60,698 nucleotides of DNA from Anaerolineae bacterium (GTDB lineage: Bacteria > Chloroflexota > Anaerolineae > Promineifilales > Promineifilaceae): NCBI GenBank assembly GCA_019637635.1, contig JAHBVI010000029.1, forward strand, positions 1 to 60,698. Reading direction: 5' to 3'. Shown here piece after piece: positions 16,228 through 24,863 of the stretch (position 1 is the stretch's first letter; each line of letters starts with the position of its first letter). Below the pieces are notes generated by a model. That model made no database searches, had not been told where the DNA came from, and was given only the letters and a program-made list of their open reading frames with translations. The translations under genes were made by a program, and so were the position numbers.

Positions 16228-17919
16228 TTAGTGGCTGAGCTGTACCAGTTGCGCCAGTTCGGTCACGGCCGTGTCATCTAGCTGGCTGGCTAACCGTTGT
16301 GCCCGAATGCGCACGTCATCCATGCTGAGGCCGTCCGCCCAATAGCTGTGACGCAGCAGTTCCGCCCATTGGCTGACGACAACGGCTAACTGGTAATGCA
16401 GCGCCGCAGCGTCAAAGGAAGGAGCCAGGTTGTCGGTGCTAAAGACGCCGTTGATCTCTTGTACGGCGCGGGTTTGCGGGTCTTGCCAGCGCAGGTAGAC
16501 GGTGGCGATGCGCCCTTGCGCGCCGGGGGTCAATTGCACAGCGTAGATGGCGACGGCCGTGTGCCCCGCCCCAAACTCCCCCGCATCCACGTCATTATTG
16601 CGGAAATCTTGGTCGGCAATCGCCCGGTTTTCGTAGCCCACCAGCCGGTATTGCTGTACCACCTGCGGGTCAAACTCCACCTGAATTTTAGTGTCCAGGC
16701 CAATGGTTTGCAGCGTACTCATCACATTTTCGGTGAAAACCTGGCGGGCTTCATTCAGGTTATTCACGTAGAAATAGACGCCATCACCCTGGTCGGCCAA
16801 CTGTTCCATCATCACGTCGTTGTAGTTACCCATGCCCACGCCAATGGTGGTCAGGTTGATGCCGGCGTCGGCATAGCCGCGAATTTTGGCCGCCAGGCTG
16901 TTGGGGCCGGTGTCGCCCACGTTAGCCACGCCATCGGAGGCCAGGATGACGCGGTTGATGCCGCCGGGGATGTAAGCCTGGTTGGCCACGTCGTATCCCA
17001 TCAGCAGACCGGCTTCCAGATTGGTGGAGCCTTCGGTTTTCAGGGTGTTGATGGCATTCAGGATCGCCTGCCGTTCGGAACCGGCGGTGGGGTAAAGCAC
17101 AGTGCGGGCGCTGCTGCCGTAAACGACGATGGAGACTTTATCATCGGGCCGCAGCCGGTCTACCAGCAGCGCCAGCGACTCTTTCACCAGACCGAGCCGG
17201 TTTTCTTGGGCCATGGAGCCGGAGACATCAATGACAAAGACGATGTTGGCCGACGGCCGTTCCGCCTCCGGCACGTCATACCCCTGCACCCCAATGCGCA
17301 GGAAGTGGGTGCCATCATTGTGGAAGGGGGAGGGCGCGCCATCGGCATAGATGGCAAAAGCCACGTCTGGCGGGTTTTGGTAGCCCTGGTCGAAGGAGTT
17401 GATGAACTCTTCCACGCGCACGGCATCGGGCGGCGGCATCAGGCCATCTTGCAGATACCGTTTGGCAACGTTGTAGGAACCGGTGTCTACGTCCAGGGAA
17501 AAGGTAGACAGGTTATCTACGCTGGTGAGGATGTAGGGATTGACGCCGTACTGCTCAAAGAACATGGCGTTGGGCGCGGCGGCGGGGGCGGTGGGCACGG
17601 CCGTTGGTATGGGCGCAATAGCCACTTCGGATCGGGGTTGGGTCACGCCATTGGCGGGCGGCAGCGGCGCTGCCGCCCGCGCTTCTTGTTCAGCAGTGCT
17701 GGTATATTGATCAACAACTACCGTTTCGACGACCGTTTCGACGACAACGCGGGTGACTTCCACCGCCGCCCCTTCCACTGTTACCGTTTCCACAACGGTT
17801 TCGGTGACGATGCGGGTCACTTCTGCTATTTGTGGCTTGGACGTACCCATGCCACCACAGGCAGCAAATATGAGGGTGAAAAGAGCAAAGAGTATAAGGG
17901 TTTGGGTTCTGTTCTTCAT
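16228..17919 (-). CDS. YfbK-like VWA-domain lipoprotein
   Basis: 563 residues. A lipobox (LIFAACGG) precedes a VTRIVTETVVETV / VTRVVVETVVETV linker. A YfbK N-terminal domain is recognisable by FSLDVDTGSYNVAKRYLQDG and VRVEEFINSFDQGY. The VWA domain has its metal motif DVSGSM at Asp231, NLEAGLLMGY and ASDGVANVG, and the YfbK C-terminal region includes VEFDPQVVQQYRLVGYENR. It is probably anchored on the cell surface and binds a protein or ligand through the metal site. AGGAG 8 nt upstream fixes the start. The linker matches the VWA lipoprotein at 809, though the rest differs. Confidence 0.9.
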   Translation of the reverse strand: MKNRTQTLILFALFTLIFAACGGMGTSKPQIAEVTRIVTETVVETVTVEGAAVEVTRVVVETVVETVVVDQYTSTAEQEARAAAPLPPANGVTQPRSEVAIAPIPTAVPTAPAAAPNAMFFEQYGVNPYILTSVDNLSTFSLDVDTGSYNVAKRYLQDGLMPPPDAVRVEEFINSFDQGYQNPPDVAFAIYADGAPSPFHNDGTHFLRIGVQGYDVPEAERPSANIVFVIDVSGSMAQENRLGLVKESLALLVDRLRPDDKVSIVVYGSSARTVLYPTAGSERQAILNAINTLKTEGSTNLEAGLLMGYDVANQAYIPGGINRVILASDGVANVGDTGPNSLAAKIRGYADAGINLTTIGVGMGNYNDVMMEQLADQGDGVYFYVNNLNEARQVFTENVMSTLQTIGLDTKIQVEFDPQVVQQYRLVGYENRAIADQDFRNNDVDAGEFGAGHTAVAIYAVQLTPGAQGRIATVYLRWQDPQTRAVQEINGVFSTDNLAPSFDAAALHYQLAVVVSQWAELLRHSYWADGLSMDDVRIRAQRLASQLDDTAVTELAQLVQLSH

Positions 17920-18064
17920 GGGATTCTCTCCTGATTGGTTGTGATTGCTTGTGATTTGTTCTATGTAATGTGCTTGTGGTTAACCAGTGTGCTACCGGTA
18001 GAACGACGGCCGTGTCCCATTAGTTCCCCTCATTTTTCCCATGAATACCAGGCCCAAAAAACAA

Positions 18065-18096
18065 AAAAGCCACCCTTTGTTTTAAGGGTGGCTTTT
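18065..18096. terminator. Intrinsic terminator
   Basis: AAAAGCCACCCTT and its exact complement with a 6-nt loop, with A- and T-tracts. It ends transcription of the minus-strand Bax-inhibitor gene. Confidence 0.85.
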
Positions 18097-18120
18097 AAGA
18101 GGCCAGGATTTTTTTGGTTT

Positions 18121-18810
18121 TTAACGGTTAGAAGCTCGCAGCAGCAGTAAGAACAGGTTGATGAAGTCCAGGTACAGCTTCAATGCTCCTAATACCATCA
18201 GCCCACCCCGCGCCGGGTGATTGTCTAACTGTTGAGCCATGGCTTTGAGCGCGGCCGTGTCCCAGGCCGTCAGGCCAACAAAAAGGGCAATGCCCAGAAA
18301 GTTCAGCGTCCAGTTGAAATTGGAGTTGGGCCAGAAGATCAGGCTGAATATCCAGGCCAATGACCAGCCGCACAACAACATGAACAAAATACCGCCCGAT
18401 TTCGCCAGGTCAATCTTGATCACCAAGCCAACGATGCTGGTGACGAGGAAAGTGCCGGCCGTAATCCAGAATACGGAAGCGATTTGCTGCTGGCTGTAGA
18501 TCAGGAAAATGGTGGAAATGGTCAGACCGGTGAGGGCGGCATACACAAAAAAGAGCAGCGCCGCCACCCCTGGATTCAGACGCATAACAGCGGCGCTCAG
18601 GGCGACGACGATGAAGATTTGCACCAGGAACAGCCCCCAGGCAATCCAGGGGTTGGTGCTGATGCGCCAGAGTAATTCCAGATTGGTGCTGACCCAGGTG
18701 GATACCAGGGCGGTAATCACCAGCCCGGCGGCCATCAGCAGGTAAACCTGGGCCATAAAACGGGCGATGCGGGTGTCGCTAACGGCGCTTTTTTGAACGG
18801 CTCTTGCCAT
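18121..18810 (-). CDS. Bax inhibitor-1 / YccA-family membrane protein
   Basis: 229 residues with seven hydrophobic helices. Family features are the N-terminal FMAQVYLLMAAGLVITALVS, LTGLTISTIFLIYSQQQIASVFWITAGTF, and the C-terminal LTAWDTAALKAMAQQ with ALKLYLDFINLFLLLLR, where the buried acidic pair of the pH-gated leak channel is expected. The family carries ions or modulates a membrane protease. AGGAG upstream supports the start. The DUF6325-like gene lies 17 bp upstream, so they are probably co-transcribed. Confidence 0.92.
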   Translation of the reverse strand: MARAVQKSAVSDTRIARFMAQVYLLMAAGLVITALVSTWVSTNLELLWRISTNPWIAWGLFLVQIFIVVALSAAVMRLNPGVAALLFFVYAALTGLTISTIFLIYSQQQIASVFWITAGTFLVTSIVGLVIKIDLAKSGGILFMLLCGWSLAWIFSLIFWPNSNFNWTLNFLGIALFVGLTAWDTAALKAMAQQLDNHPARGGLMVLGALKLYLDFINLFLLLLRASNR

Positions 18811-18827
18811 GATTGTTCTCCTGGGCG

Positions 18828-19712
18828 CTATGGATTGGCAGCGGCCAGAGCGGCTTTGGCCTCGGCAACTTCGGCTTCCATCTCGGCCACAGCCTGGTTG
18901 GCTTCGGCGATGGCTACTTCTTCAATCAGGTTGGCGGCAGCCAGCACTTCCAGCGCTTCGGTTACGGCCGCGTCTTCAATCATACCGGCGATGACCAGGG
19001 TGCGCACCACATCAGCGGCAATGGCGGCCTTGAACATTTCAGCCTGCACGGCCGTTTCCATAGCGTCGGCCACGGCCGCTTCTTGCACGGCCTGGGAGAT
19101 GGCGACAACGGCGGCGGCTTCTTCTAGCGCCGCTTCTTCCACCGCTTCTACTTCGGCCAACGTGATCAGCGCGTCCAGCATAGCTGCGCCTTTGATGGCT
19201 TCGGCCAGTTCAATGGCCATTTCCGCTTCTTCAATCGCCTGAATTTCTTTGCCCACTTTCATCAGCAGTTGGGGCGTCAGGAAGCCCTGGGCGGTCATAT
19301 GCCCACCGGCGCGGGCGATGGCGGCCTGAAAACCGGCCGCCCAGGTGTGTTCAAACAGCATCAGTCCGGCGGCCGTATTGGGTTCCAGCAAATCAGGCAG
19401 TCTGGCGAAATCTTCGGCGCTCAGGCCAAACTGCGTACCGGCGGTGACGAGAGGGGATTCGGACACGGCCGTGTCTCCATCCAGCCCCATGAGTTTGCTC
19501 ACCACCGAACCAAACTGGTGCATCTGGGCATCTGTCAGGTCGGTCATTTCCATCCGCTGAATCTGCCCATCTGGTTTTTTCACAACAACCAACAAATCAA
19601 TCAGACGGATCAGCCCTTTGCCGCGCAACAAGTTGAGTTCTCTGAGGGCTTCACCCGTAAATTTTTCTGTTGTGTCAAACTTGATCATAAGCATTTGAAT
19701 AGGCCCACTCAT
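18828..19712 (-). CDS. DUF6325-like protein with long Ala/Glu helical tail
   Basis: 294 residues. The N-terminal 140 residues (GPIQMLMIKFDTTEKFTGEA, LIRLIDLLVVVKKPDG) match the DUF6325/DUF1269-like pattern of small soluble proteins of unknown role. From about residue 150 the protein is almost purely Ala, Glu, Val, Ile and Met (EAAALEE, AEANQAVAEMEAEVAEAKAALAAANP at the end) and should form long helices or a coiled coil. GGGAG upstream fixes the start at 19712. It is followed by the Bax-inhibitor gene. Internal quasi-repeats suggest the tail grew by duplication. Confidence 0.75.
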   Translation of the reverse strand: MSGPIQMLMIKFDTTEKFTGEALRELNLLRGKGLIRLIDLLVVVKKPDGQIQRMEMTDLTDAQMHQFGSVVSKLMGLDGDTAVSESPLVTAGTQFGLSAEDFARLPDLLEPNTAAGLMLFEHTWAAGFQAAIARAGGHMTAQGFLTPQLLMKVGKEIQAIEEAEMAIELAEAIKGAAMLDALITLAEVEAVEEAALEEAAAVVAISQAVQEAAVADAMETAVQAEMFKAAIAADVVRTLVIAGMIEDAAVTEALEVLAAANLIEEVAIAEANQAVAEMEAEVAEAKAALAAANP

Positions 19713-19732
19713 TGTCGTTTCTCCCACAAATG

Positions 19733-19830
19733 AAATTATGAATTATGAAGGATGAATGATGAAGGACGATCCTGCCTTCATCATTCATAAGTCCGCTTAC
19801 CGATTACGAATCACGGATTACGAATCACCG
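19733..19830. repeat. TATGAAT and ATTACGAATCACG repeat arrays
   Basis: Units ATGAATT/ATGAAGG are followed by complementary TTCATCATTCAT; then CGATTACGAATCACGGATTACGA direct units. The second array supplies the stop codon of the LURP-one gene. Confidence 0.7.
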
Positions 19831-20382
19831 TCCCCCATGCGCCATCATATCAATACAAACGGTAATAGCCAGAATCAGAGCATCATCCTGGCCTGGGGCA
19901 ATTTCCACACCGTAGGTGTCGCGCACCCGGAACCAGGCTTTGGAAACAGTGGCTACAGTTTGCCGCCCGCTTTCAATCCGATACTCATGATTGACAATGT
20001 TGCCGGTAGTAGACAGGTCGTTGCCGCCTGGAATGTCAATTTGCCAGCGATCCCGCAGCGGCGTGACCAGGGCATTGTGTACTTTGGCTACCGTCCGCCC
20101 ACTGGCATCTTCAATATCCATGGTGTCCCGTACCCGCACCATTTTCTCTTGAATTTTGTACAGTTCACGGCCGTTAACATCTTCAAATAGAAGGGTGGAA
20201 CGGACGCGCAAGGCTTTGCCATCTACTTTGAAGGCACGACGGCCGTTGTCATCCTCAATAAAAAAGTCATCACCGATGGCAAACATGCGCTGCCGCATCT
20301 GGTAACGGTTGCCACCGCGTTCACCACCGCGTAGTGGGCCAGGCCCCGGCCCCGGAGCGTCACCTGCTCGTCTTCTTAACAT
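19825..20382 (-). CDS. LURP-one-related (Tubby-like) protein
   Basis: 185 residues. After a Gly/Arg/Pro-rich N-terminus (GPGPGPLRGGERGG) the sequence follows the LURP-one (DUF567) pattern of repeated beta hairpins: YQMRQRMFAIGDDFFIEDDNGRRAFKVDG, TLLFEDVNGRELYKIQEK, MDIEDASGRTVAKVHN and TVATVSKAWFRVRDTYGVEI. Such proteins have a phospholipid-scramblase-like barrel, and bacterial members are of unknown function. GGAGG 8 nt upstream sets the start. The stop codon lies in a repeat array. Confidence 0.88.
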   Translation of the reverse strand: MLRRRAGDAPGPGPGPLRGGERGGNRYQMRQRMFAIGDDFFIEDDNGRRAFKVDGKALRVRSTLLFEDVNGRELYKIQEKMVRVRDTMDIEDASGRTVAKVHNALVTPLRDRWQIDIPGGNDLSTTGNIVNHEYRIESGRQTVATVSKAWFRVRDTYGVEIAPGQDDALILAITVCIDMMAHGGR

Positions 20383-20404
20383 GATTTTTTACCTCCGAAT
20401 TATT

Positions 20405-20466
20405 GAGATTTGAGATTGAGAGATTGGGAGATTAGGAGATTGACCAATCTCCAATCTCTAATCTCC
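20405..20466. repeat. Inverted array of GAGATTG heptamers
   Basis: Units GAGATTT, GAGATTG, GAGATTA are followed by complementary CAATCTC/TAATCTC. Same family as 23151, 37233 and 38150. Confidence 0.8.
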
Positions 20467-20472
20467 ACACAC

Positions 20473-21111
20473 CTACATTTCCGCATAACGATTGTAAGCG
20501 GCAATTTCATAGTTGCGATTGGCCGTAATTTGCCCGGCAATACCGGCCGCCGCCATCACAAAAAACAGCAGCGTCCAGATAAAGCTGCCGTTGAGTATGG
20601 TTTGGATAGGGTTTTGGGCCATGGCCATCAGTTGCACATGCTCCACGCCCAAAACCAATGTGCCAATGGCCGCCGCCGCGCCGCCTACGGCCGTAGCAAT
20701 AATGATTACATACTTCGCCAGATTGAAGTAAAAGGTGATGCCAATAACCACAATTGCCAGCACAATGCCCACAATCCAGGTCAGAATGGTCAGATCGGCG
20801 CTAAAAATTCCCATGATGGCCACACCCAGACCATAACCCAGTGAACCGGCGATTACCGCCACCGCAAAAGCGTAAAACAGATAGGACAACACGGCGAACA
20901 ACAGGGCCACCATGAAACCCACCACCCAACTGGTGACCGTGGCTAAAAATGCTTCGCCAAATATCAGTTGTACGCTCTGCGCCCCCAGACCAAAACCAAA
21001 GAAAAAGCCCCAAATGGGCAGCAGCACCAGAAACAGCCGGTAGCCGCCAAAACAGACCACCGTGGCGAATAACAAAGCAATCAAAGTTGCACACAACAAT
21101 TCAAACGACAT
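20473..21111 (-). CDS. DUF4203-like polytopic membrane protein
   Basis: 212 residues with six to seven hydrophobic helices and several Gly-rich helices (LLPIWGFFFGFGLGAQ, GSLGYGLGVAIMGI). Layout and small-residue content resemble DUF4203/TM7S3-like proteins, whose function is unknown. AGGAGG 7 nt upstream fixes the start. It lies 90 bp upstream of the LURP-one-related gene on the same strand. Confidence 0.75.
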   Translation of the reverse strand: MSFELLCATLIALLFATVVCFGGYRLFLVLLPIWGFFFGFGLGAQSVQLIFGEAFLATVTSWVVGFMVALLFAVLSYLFYAFAVAVIAGSLGYGLGVAIMGIFSADLTILTWIVGIVLAIVVIGITFYFNLAKYVIIIATAVGGAAAAIGTLVLGVEHVQLMAMAQNPIQTILNGSFIWTLLFFVMAAAGIAGQITANRNYEIAAYNRYAEM

Positions 21112-21257
21112 TCGTTTTTCCTCCTTCGTTTTACCAATAGAAGCTCTTTAACCAGCCGGTCAGAGCCTTCAAAAATATACATAAACTCAATTTTAAGTAT
21201 ACCGTGGCCAAAGGTAAGCAAACGACCACCAAAATGGTGCAAAAAAGGCGTACAAGG

Positions 21258-22640
21258 TCAGGCGGGCAATAGAGCCGTTTCAATGGCTTCGGCCAGGGTG
21301 CGGCAGCCGATGATGGCCAGCCCTTTGGGGGTGTCGCCCAGTCGCCGCCCGGCAGATTGGGGCACAACACAACGTTTGAAGCCCAGTTTGGCCGCTTCTT
21401 TCAGACGGCCGTCAAGCTGGCTGACGGCGCGCAGTTCACCGCTAAGCCCCACTTCGCCCACAAAGGCCATGTCGGCGTGAATGGGGCGGTCTTTGACGCT
21501 GCTGGCAATAGCCACCGCCACGGCCAGGTCCGCCGCTGGTTCGTCAATTTGCAGGCCGCCAATGACGTTGACAAAAATGTCTTTGTCGTGCAGGTTGAGG
21601 CGCACACGCCGGGTGAGTACGGCCGTGAGCAGCAGCAGCCGGTTGTAATCAATGCCGTTCGCCGTGCGGCGCGGGTTGGCAAAGGTGGTGGTGCTGGCTA
21701 AGGCTTGAATCTCCACCAGCAACGGCCGTGTCCCCTCCATCGTCACCGCAATCGCCGAACCGGGCGCATTCACCTGCCGCTCCGCCAGGAACGCCTCCGA
21801 GGGGTTGGGCACTTCCACCATGCCCCGTTCGGCCATCTCAAATACGCCCACCTCGCTGGTGGCCCCAAAACGGTTTTTCACGCTGCGCAGCAGCCGGTAG
21901 CGGTGGAACGGGTCGCCTTCCAGATAAAGCACCGTGTCTACAATATGTTCCAGCACCCGTGGCCCGGCAATGCTGCCCTCTTTGGTGACGTGCCCCACCA
22001 GAAAAACGGTGACGCCCTGGCTTTTGGCCAGCTCTTGCAGGCGACTGGCGCACTCCCGCACCTGGCTGACGCTGCCCGCTGCGGAGGTCATCTCTTCCAG
22101 GTAGGTGGTCTGGATGCTGTCAATGATCAGCATTTGTGGCTGTAAATCGCCAATGTGCTGCATGATAGCGCCCATGCGTGTTTCGGTGACCAGATAGAGG
22201 TCATGGGCGGTCAGTTGCAGCCGCTCGGCGCGCATTTTGATCTGGCGGCTGCTCTCTTCGCCGGAGACGTAGAGGGTAACGCCGTGCTGGTTGGCTACCA
22301 TGCCGGCCACTTCCAGCAGCAGCGTAGATTTGCCAATGCCGGGGTCGCCGCCCACCAGCACCAGCGAACCGGGCACAATGCCGCCGCCCAGGACGCGGGC
22401 AAATTCCGAAAGGGGCAGCGAGAGCCGTTCAAACCCATCGGCAGTCACGTCGGCCAGCCGTTGTGGTTTGCTGCTGAGGGAGGCATGGGCGCGGGGATTT
22501 TTGGCGGGCACGGCCGTTTCCGCCACAATCACCTCTTCCACCATCGTATCAAATTCACCACACTGCGGGCAACGTCCCATGTACGCGGCCGTTATCCGGC
22601 CACAGGATTGGCACACGTATTGCGAGCGTTTCTTCGCCAT
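21258..22640 (-). CDS. radA: DNA repair protein RadA
   Basis: 460 residues, the usual length. It is a RecA-like helicase that drives branch migration during recombination. The N-terminal zinc finger is CQSCG...CPQCGEF. The Walker A motif is GGDPGIGKST, the Walker B region is MLIIDSIQT, and the RadA-specific KNRFG motif is present in LLRSVKNRFGATSEVGVFEM. The C-terminal part is the Lon-like domain (DLAVAVAIASSVKDRPIHADMAFVGEVGLSGELR). GGAG upstream supports the start. It appears to be monocistronic. Confidence 0.97.
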   Translation of the reverse strand: MAKKRSQYVCQSCGRITAAYMGRCPQCGEFDTMVEEVIVAETAVPAKNPRAHASLSSKPQRLADVTADGFERLSLPLSEFARVLGGGIVPGSLVLVGGDPGIGKSTLLLEVAGMVANQHGVTLYVSGEESSRQIKMRAERLQLTAHDLYLVTETRMGAIMQHIGDLQPQMLIIDSIQTTYLEEMTSAAGSVSQVRECASRLQELAKSQGVTVFLVGHVTKEGSIAGPRVLEHIVDTVLYLEGDPFHRYRLLRSVKNRFGATSEVGVFEMAERGMVEVPNPSEAFLAERQVNAPGSAIAVTMEGTRPLLVEIQALASTTTFANPRRTANGIDYNRLLLLTAVLTRRVRLNLHDKDIFVNVIGGLQIDEPAADLAVAVAIASSVKDRPIHADMAFVGEVGLSGELRAVSQLDGRLKEAAKLGFKRCVVPQSAGRRLGDTPKGLAIIGCRTLAEAIETALLPA

Positions 22641-22654
22641 ATCTGTCTCCTTTG

Positions 22655-22715
22655 AGAATTATGAATTATGAATTATGAATTATGAATGATGAATTATGAA
22701 GGATGAAATATGAAT
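22655..22715. repeat. TATGAAT heptamer direct array
   Basis: About eight 7-bp units of ATGAATT/ATGAATG/ATGAAGG type upstream of radA, without the complementary arm seen at 19733. The rest of the 22716-22820 gap holds nothing I recognise. Confidence 0.75.
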
Positions 22716-22820
22716 TTTGGTGTGCCACACCTATTTTGAACTCCTTATGACAGGTAAATGTAGCGCAAACACGCCAGGGCGCAAAGAGATGACAGGGACA
22801 TAAGGGTCACTCGCCATGCT

Positions 22821-22848
22821 TTGAAGCCGTTTTTGCATATGCTATACT
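22821..22848 (+). promoter_or_regulatory. Sigma70-like promoter, possibly leaderless
   Basis: TTGAAG (22821-22826), 16-nt spacer, TATACT (22843-22848). The expected transcript start falls at about 22855-22857, on an in-frame GTG, which would make the small membrane protein leaderless from that codon. Confidence 0.5.
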
Positions 22849-23165
22849 CTCTCATTGTGATCAACTGGCAAGCCCTTTTGTTTAACGCATTCTGGATTGT
22901 GGGTCTGGCTGTTTTGTGCGCAGCCCTTAGTTACCATCATTGGGCCGCGCACCAAACCAAAACCAGTTTCAAAACACAACTCAACCAGCCTGCCTTCCTT
23001 GTTTTCTTCTGGCTCAGTTTTGCGCTGGTATGTGTGGGGTTGGCCGGTACAAGCCGGCAGCTTTGGGAAACCGCCGTTTGGGTTATTTTTACCGGGATCA
23101 CGGTTCTTTTTATGGCTAAGGCTTTTATTGCGTATCGTTTGGTTCGATCAGAGATTAGAGATTAG
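22839..23165 (+). CDS. Small three-helix membrane protein
   Basis: 108 residues from the ATG at 22839 (102 if the GTG at 22857 is used). Hydrophobic segments are AFWIVGLAVLCAALSYHHW, FLVFFWLSFALVCVGLAG and VWVIFTGITVLFMAKAFIAY. I do not recognise the family. The start is uncertain because a good promoter overlaps the first codons. Its last five residues (SEIRD) are encoded by the first units of a GAGATTA repeat array that also supplies the stop codon. It precedes the tyrosine autokinase and may be co-transcribed. Confidence 0.6.
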   Translation: MLYSLIVINWQALLFNAFWIVGLAVLCAALSYHHWAAHQTKTSFKTQLNQPAFLVFFWLSFALVCVGLAGTSRQLWETAVWVIFTGITVLFMAKAFIAYRLVRSEIRD

Positions 23166-23208
23166 AGATTGGAGATCACCTCAATCTCCAATCTCTAATC
23201 TCCAATCT
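23151..23208. repeat. Inverted array of GAGATTA/GAGATTG heptamers
   Basis: Four 7-bp units are followed by four complementary units (CAATCTC, TAATCTC). It overlaps the 3' end of the small membrane protein gene. Confidence 0.82.
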
Positions 23209-23222
23209 TGTGTATAGGCATT

Positions 23223-24860
23223 ATGGAAATTAGACAATACGTTTCTCTTTTGTGGCGATGGGCGTGGTTAATTGTGCTGGTCATTGGGCTGGCGGCCGGG
23301 CTGGCCTATATAGTCAGCGCCCGCACTACGCCGGTTTATCAGGCAACGGCCGTGTACCTGCTTGACAGAGCGCCCAGCGGCACCGGCAACGAATATGCCC
23401 AAAGCCTGTATGAACAAAAACTGGCCCAAAGCTACGTGCGTATGGTCAACACCCGCCCCGTGCGTGAAGAAACCATTGCCCGGCTAGACAATGCCGAAGG
23501 GCTGCATGAGGGCCGCCTGGCCGGCATGGTGGCTATTTCGGCCGTGCCAGAGACCAATCTCATCACCATTCGCGTGGAAGATACAGACCCGGTGCGAGCG
23601 GCGGCCATTGCCAACACCATGGGTTTTGTGTTCATCGAACAGAACGAAATCCGGGAAAACCAGCGCTATGCAGCCCCCATTGCCAACTGGGAACAACGTC
23701 TGAATGAAGAAGCGACCATCATTCAAGCGTTGGAAACGCAAATCAATAGCTTAAGTGACACAGAGTCGCCGGAGGAACTGGCGACATTATCCCGCCTGGA
23801 AACGCAGCGTAATGAAGCCCGTGTTCGTTATACCGACGCCTTCAACAAGCTAAATGGCTTGCAAGTCTCACAGGCGCAAGAAAGCAGCAATCTCGTCCAA
23901 ATTGAGTCTGCCCAGGTTAACCAGAACCCCATTCGGCCGCGCACAGAGACCAACGTCCTGTTGGCGGCGTTGGTCGGCGGTATTCTGGCTGCCGCCTTTA
24001 TTTTCTTGATTGATTACCTGGATGACACCGTAAAATCGCCGCAAGAAATTACGGCCGATACCGGCCTTTCCACTCTCGGCACCATCGCCATGATCAAAGG
24101 GGAGGACCTGGCCGACCGGCTCATTACGTCTAAAGCGCCGCGAGACCCGGTGTCTGAGGCCTACCGAGTATTGCGCACCAATCTCAGTTTTTCCGCTGTG
24201 GATGAAGAGTTGAGAACAGTGCTGGTTACCAGCTCGTCACCCAGTGAAGGCAAGTCTACCACGGCGGCTAATCTGGCGGTGGTGCTGGCGCAAACGGGTA
24301 AACGGGTGGCTTTGGTAGATGCGGATTTGCGCCGTCCCATCCAGCATAAAATCTTCAACACGACCAATAACCAGGGCTTGACGACGGCTATTTTGGATAA
24401 CAATGCGCCGATCACATTCCATTTGCAGAAAACGATCATGCCGGATTTACAGGTGATGACCAGCGGCCCTATTCCGCCAAATCCCGCCGAACTCTTGAAC
24501 TCGCACCGGATGGTGCAGGTGATAGAGGAACTGCTGCGAGAGGTAGATGTGGTTGTGTTTGACACGCCACCGGTGTTGACGGTGGCGGATGCCAGTATTT
24601 TAGCGCCTCGTATGCACGGCACGCTGTTGGTGGTGGAAAGCGGTAAAACGCGCCGGGCGGCCCTGGTGCAGGCATTTGAACGGATCAACAGCGCCAATGC
24701 CCATTTGTTCGGTGTGGTGATCAATAAGCTGAATCCCCGGCGGCTGGGCCGGTATGGGTATTACTACAAATATCATTATTATTACTCCGGCGCCAAAGAG
24801 TACGGCCGTACTCCCCGTCGCAAACGTCGCAATTGGTTGCCCGGTTTTATCAAACGGTGA
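23223..24860 (+). CDS. Polysaccharide-export tyrosine autokinase (Wzz/BY-kinase)
   Basis: 545 residues. The N-terminal Wzz domain (MEIRQYVSLLWRWAWLIVLV helix, YQATAVYLLD) and a coiled coil near residues 150-240 lead to a second helix (NVLLAALVGGILAAAFIFLIDYLDD). The cytoplasmic bacterial tyrosine kinase has Walker A SSPSEGKSTT (Lys344), Walker A' VALVDADLRRP and Walker B VVVFDTPPV. A C-terminal tyrosine cluster (RYGYYYKYHYYYSG) is the expected autophosphorylation site. It controls chain length and export of surface polysaccharide. It starts a run of surface-related genes up to 33642. Confidence 0.93.
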   Translation: MEIRQYVSLLWRWAWLIVLVIGLAAGLAYIVSARTTPVYQATAVYLLDRAPSGTGNEYAQSLYEQKLAQSYVRMVNTRPVREETIARLDNAEGLHEGRLAGMVAISAVPETNLITIRVEDTDPVRAAAIANTMGFVFIEQNEIRENQRYAAPIANWEQRLNEEATIIQALETQINSLSDTESPEELATLSRLETQRNEARVRYTDAFNKLNGLQVSQAQESSNLVQIESAQVNQNPIRPRTETNVLLAALVGGILAAAFIFLIDYLDDTVKSPQEITADTGLSTLGTIAMIKGEDLADRLITSKAPRDPVSEAYRVLRTNLSFSAVDEELRTVLVTSSSPSEGKSTTAANLAVVLAQTGKRVALVDADLRRPIQHKIFNTTNNQGLTTAILDNNAPITFHLQKTIMPDLQVMTSGPIPPNPAELLNSHRMVQVIEELLREVDVVVFDTPPVLTVADASILAPRMHGTLLVVESGKTRRAALVQAFERINSANAHLFGVVINKLNPRRLGRYGYYYKYHYYYSGAKEYGRTPRRKRRNWLPGFIKR

Positions 24861-24863
24861 GGG

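Noticed and set aside
16396..17934. A 512-codon plus-strand frame opposite the YfbK-like gene
   Set aside because: It is the antisense of a well-supported lipoprotein gene; its His/Gly/Val-rich sequence is a by-product of codon bias.
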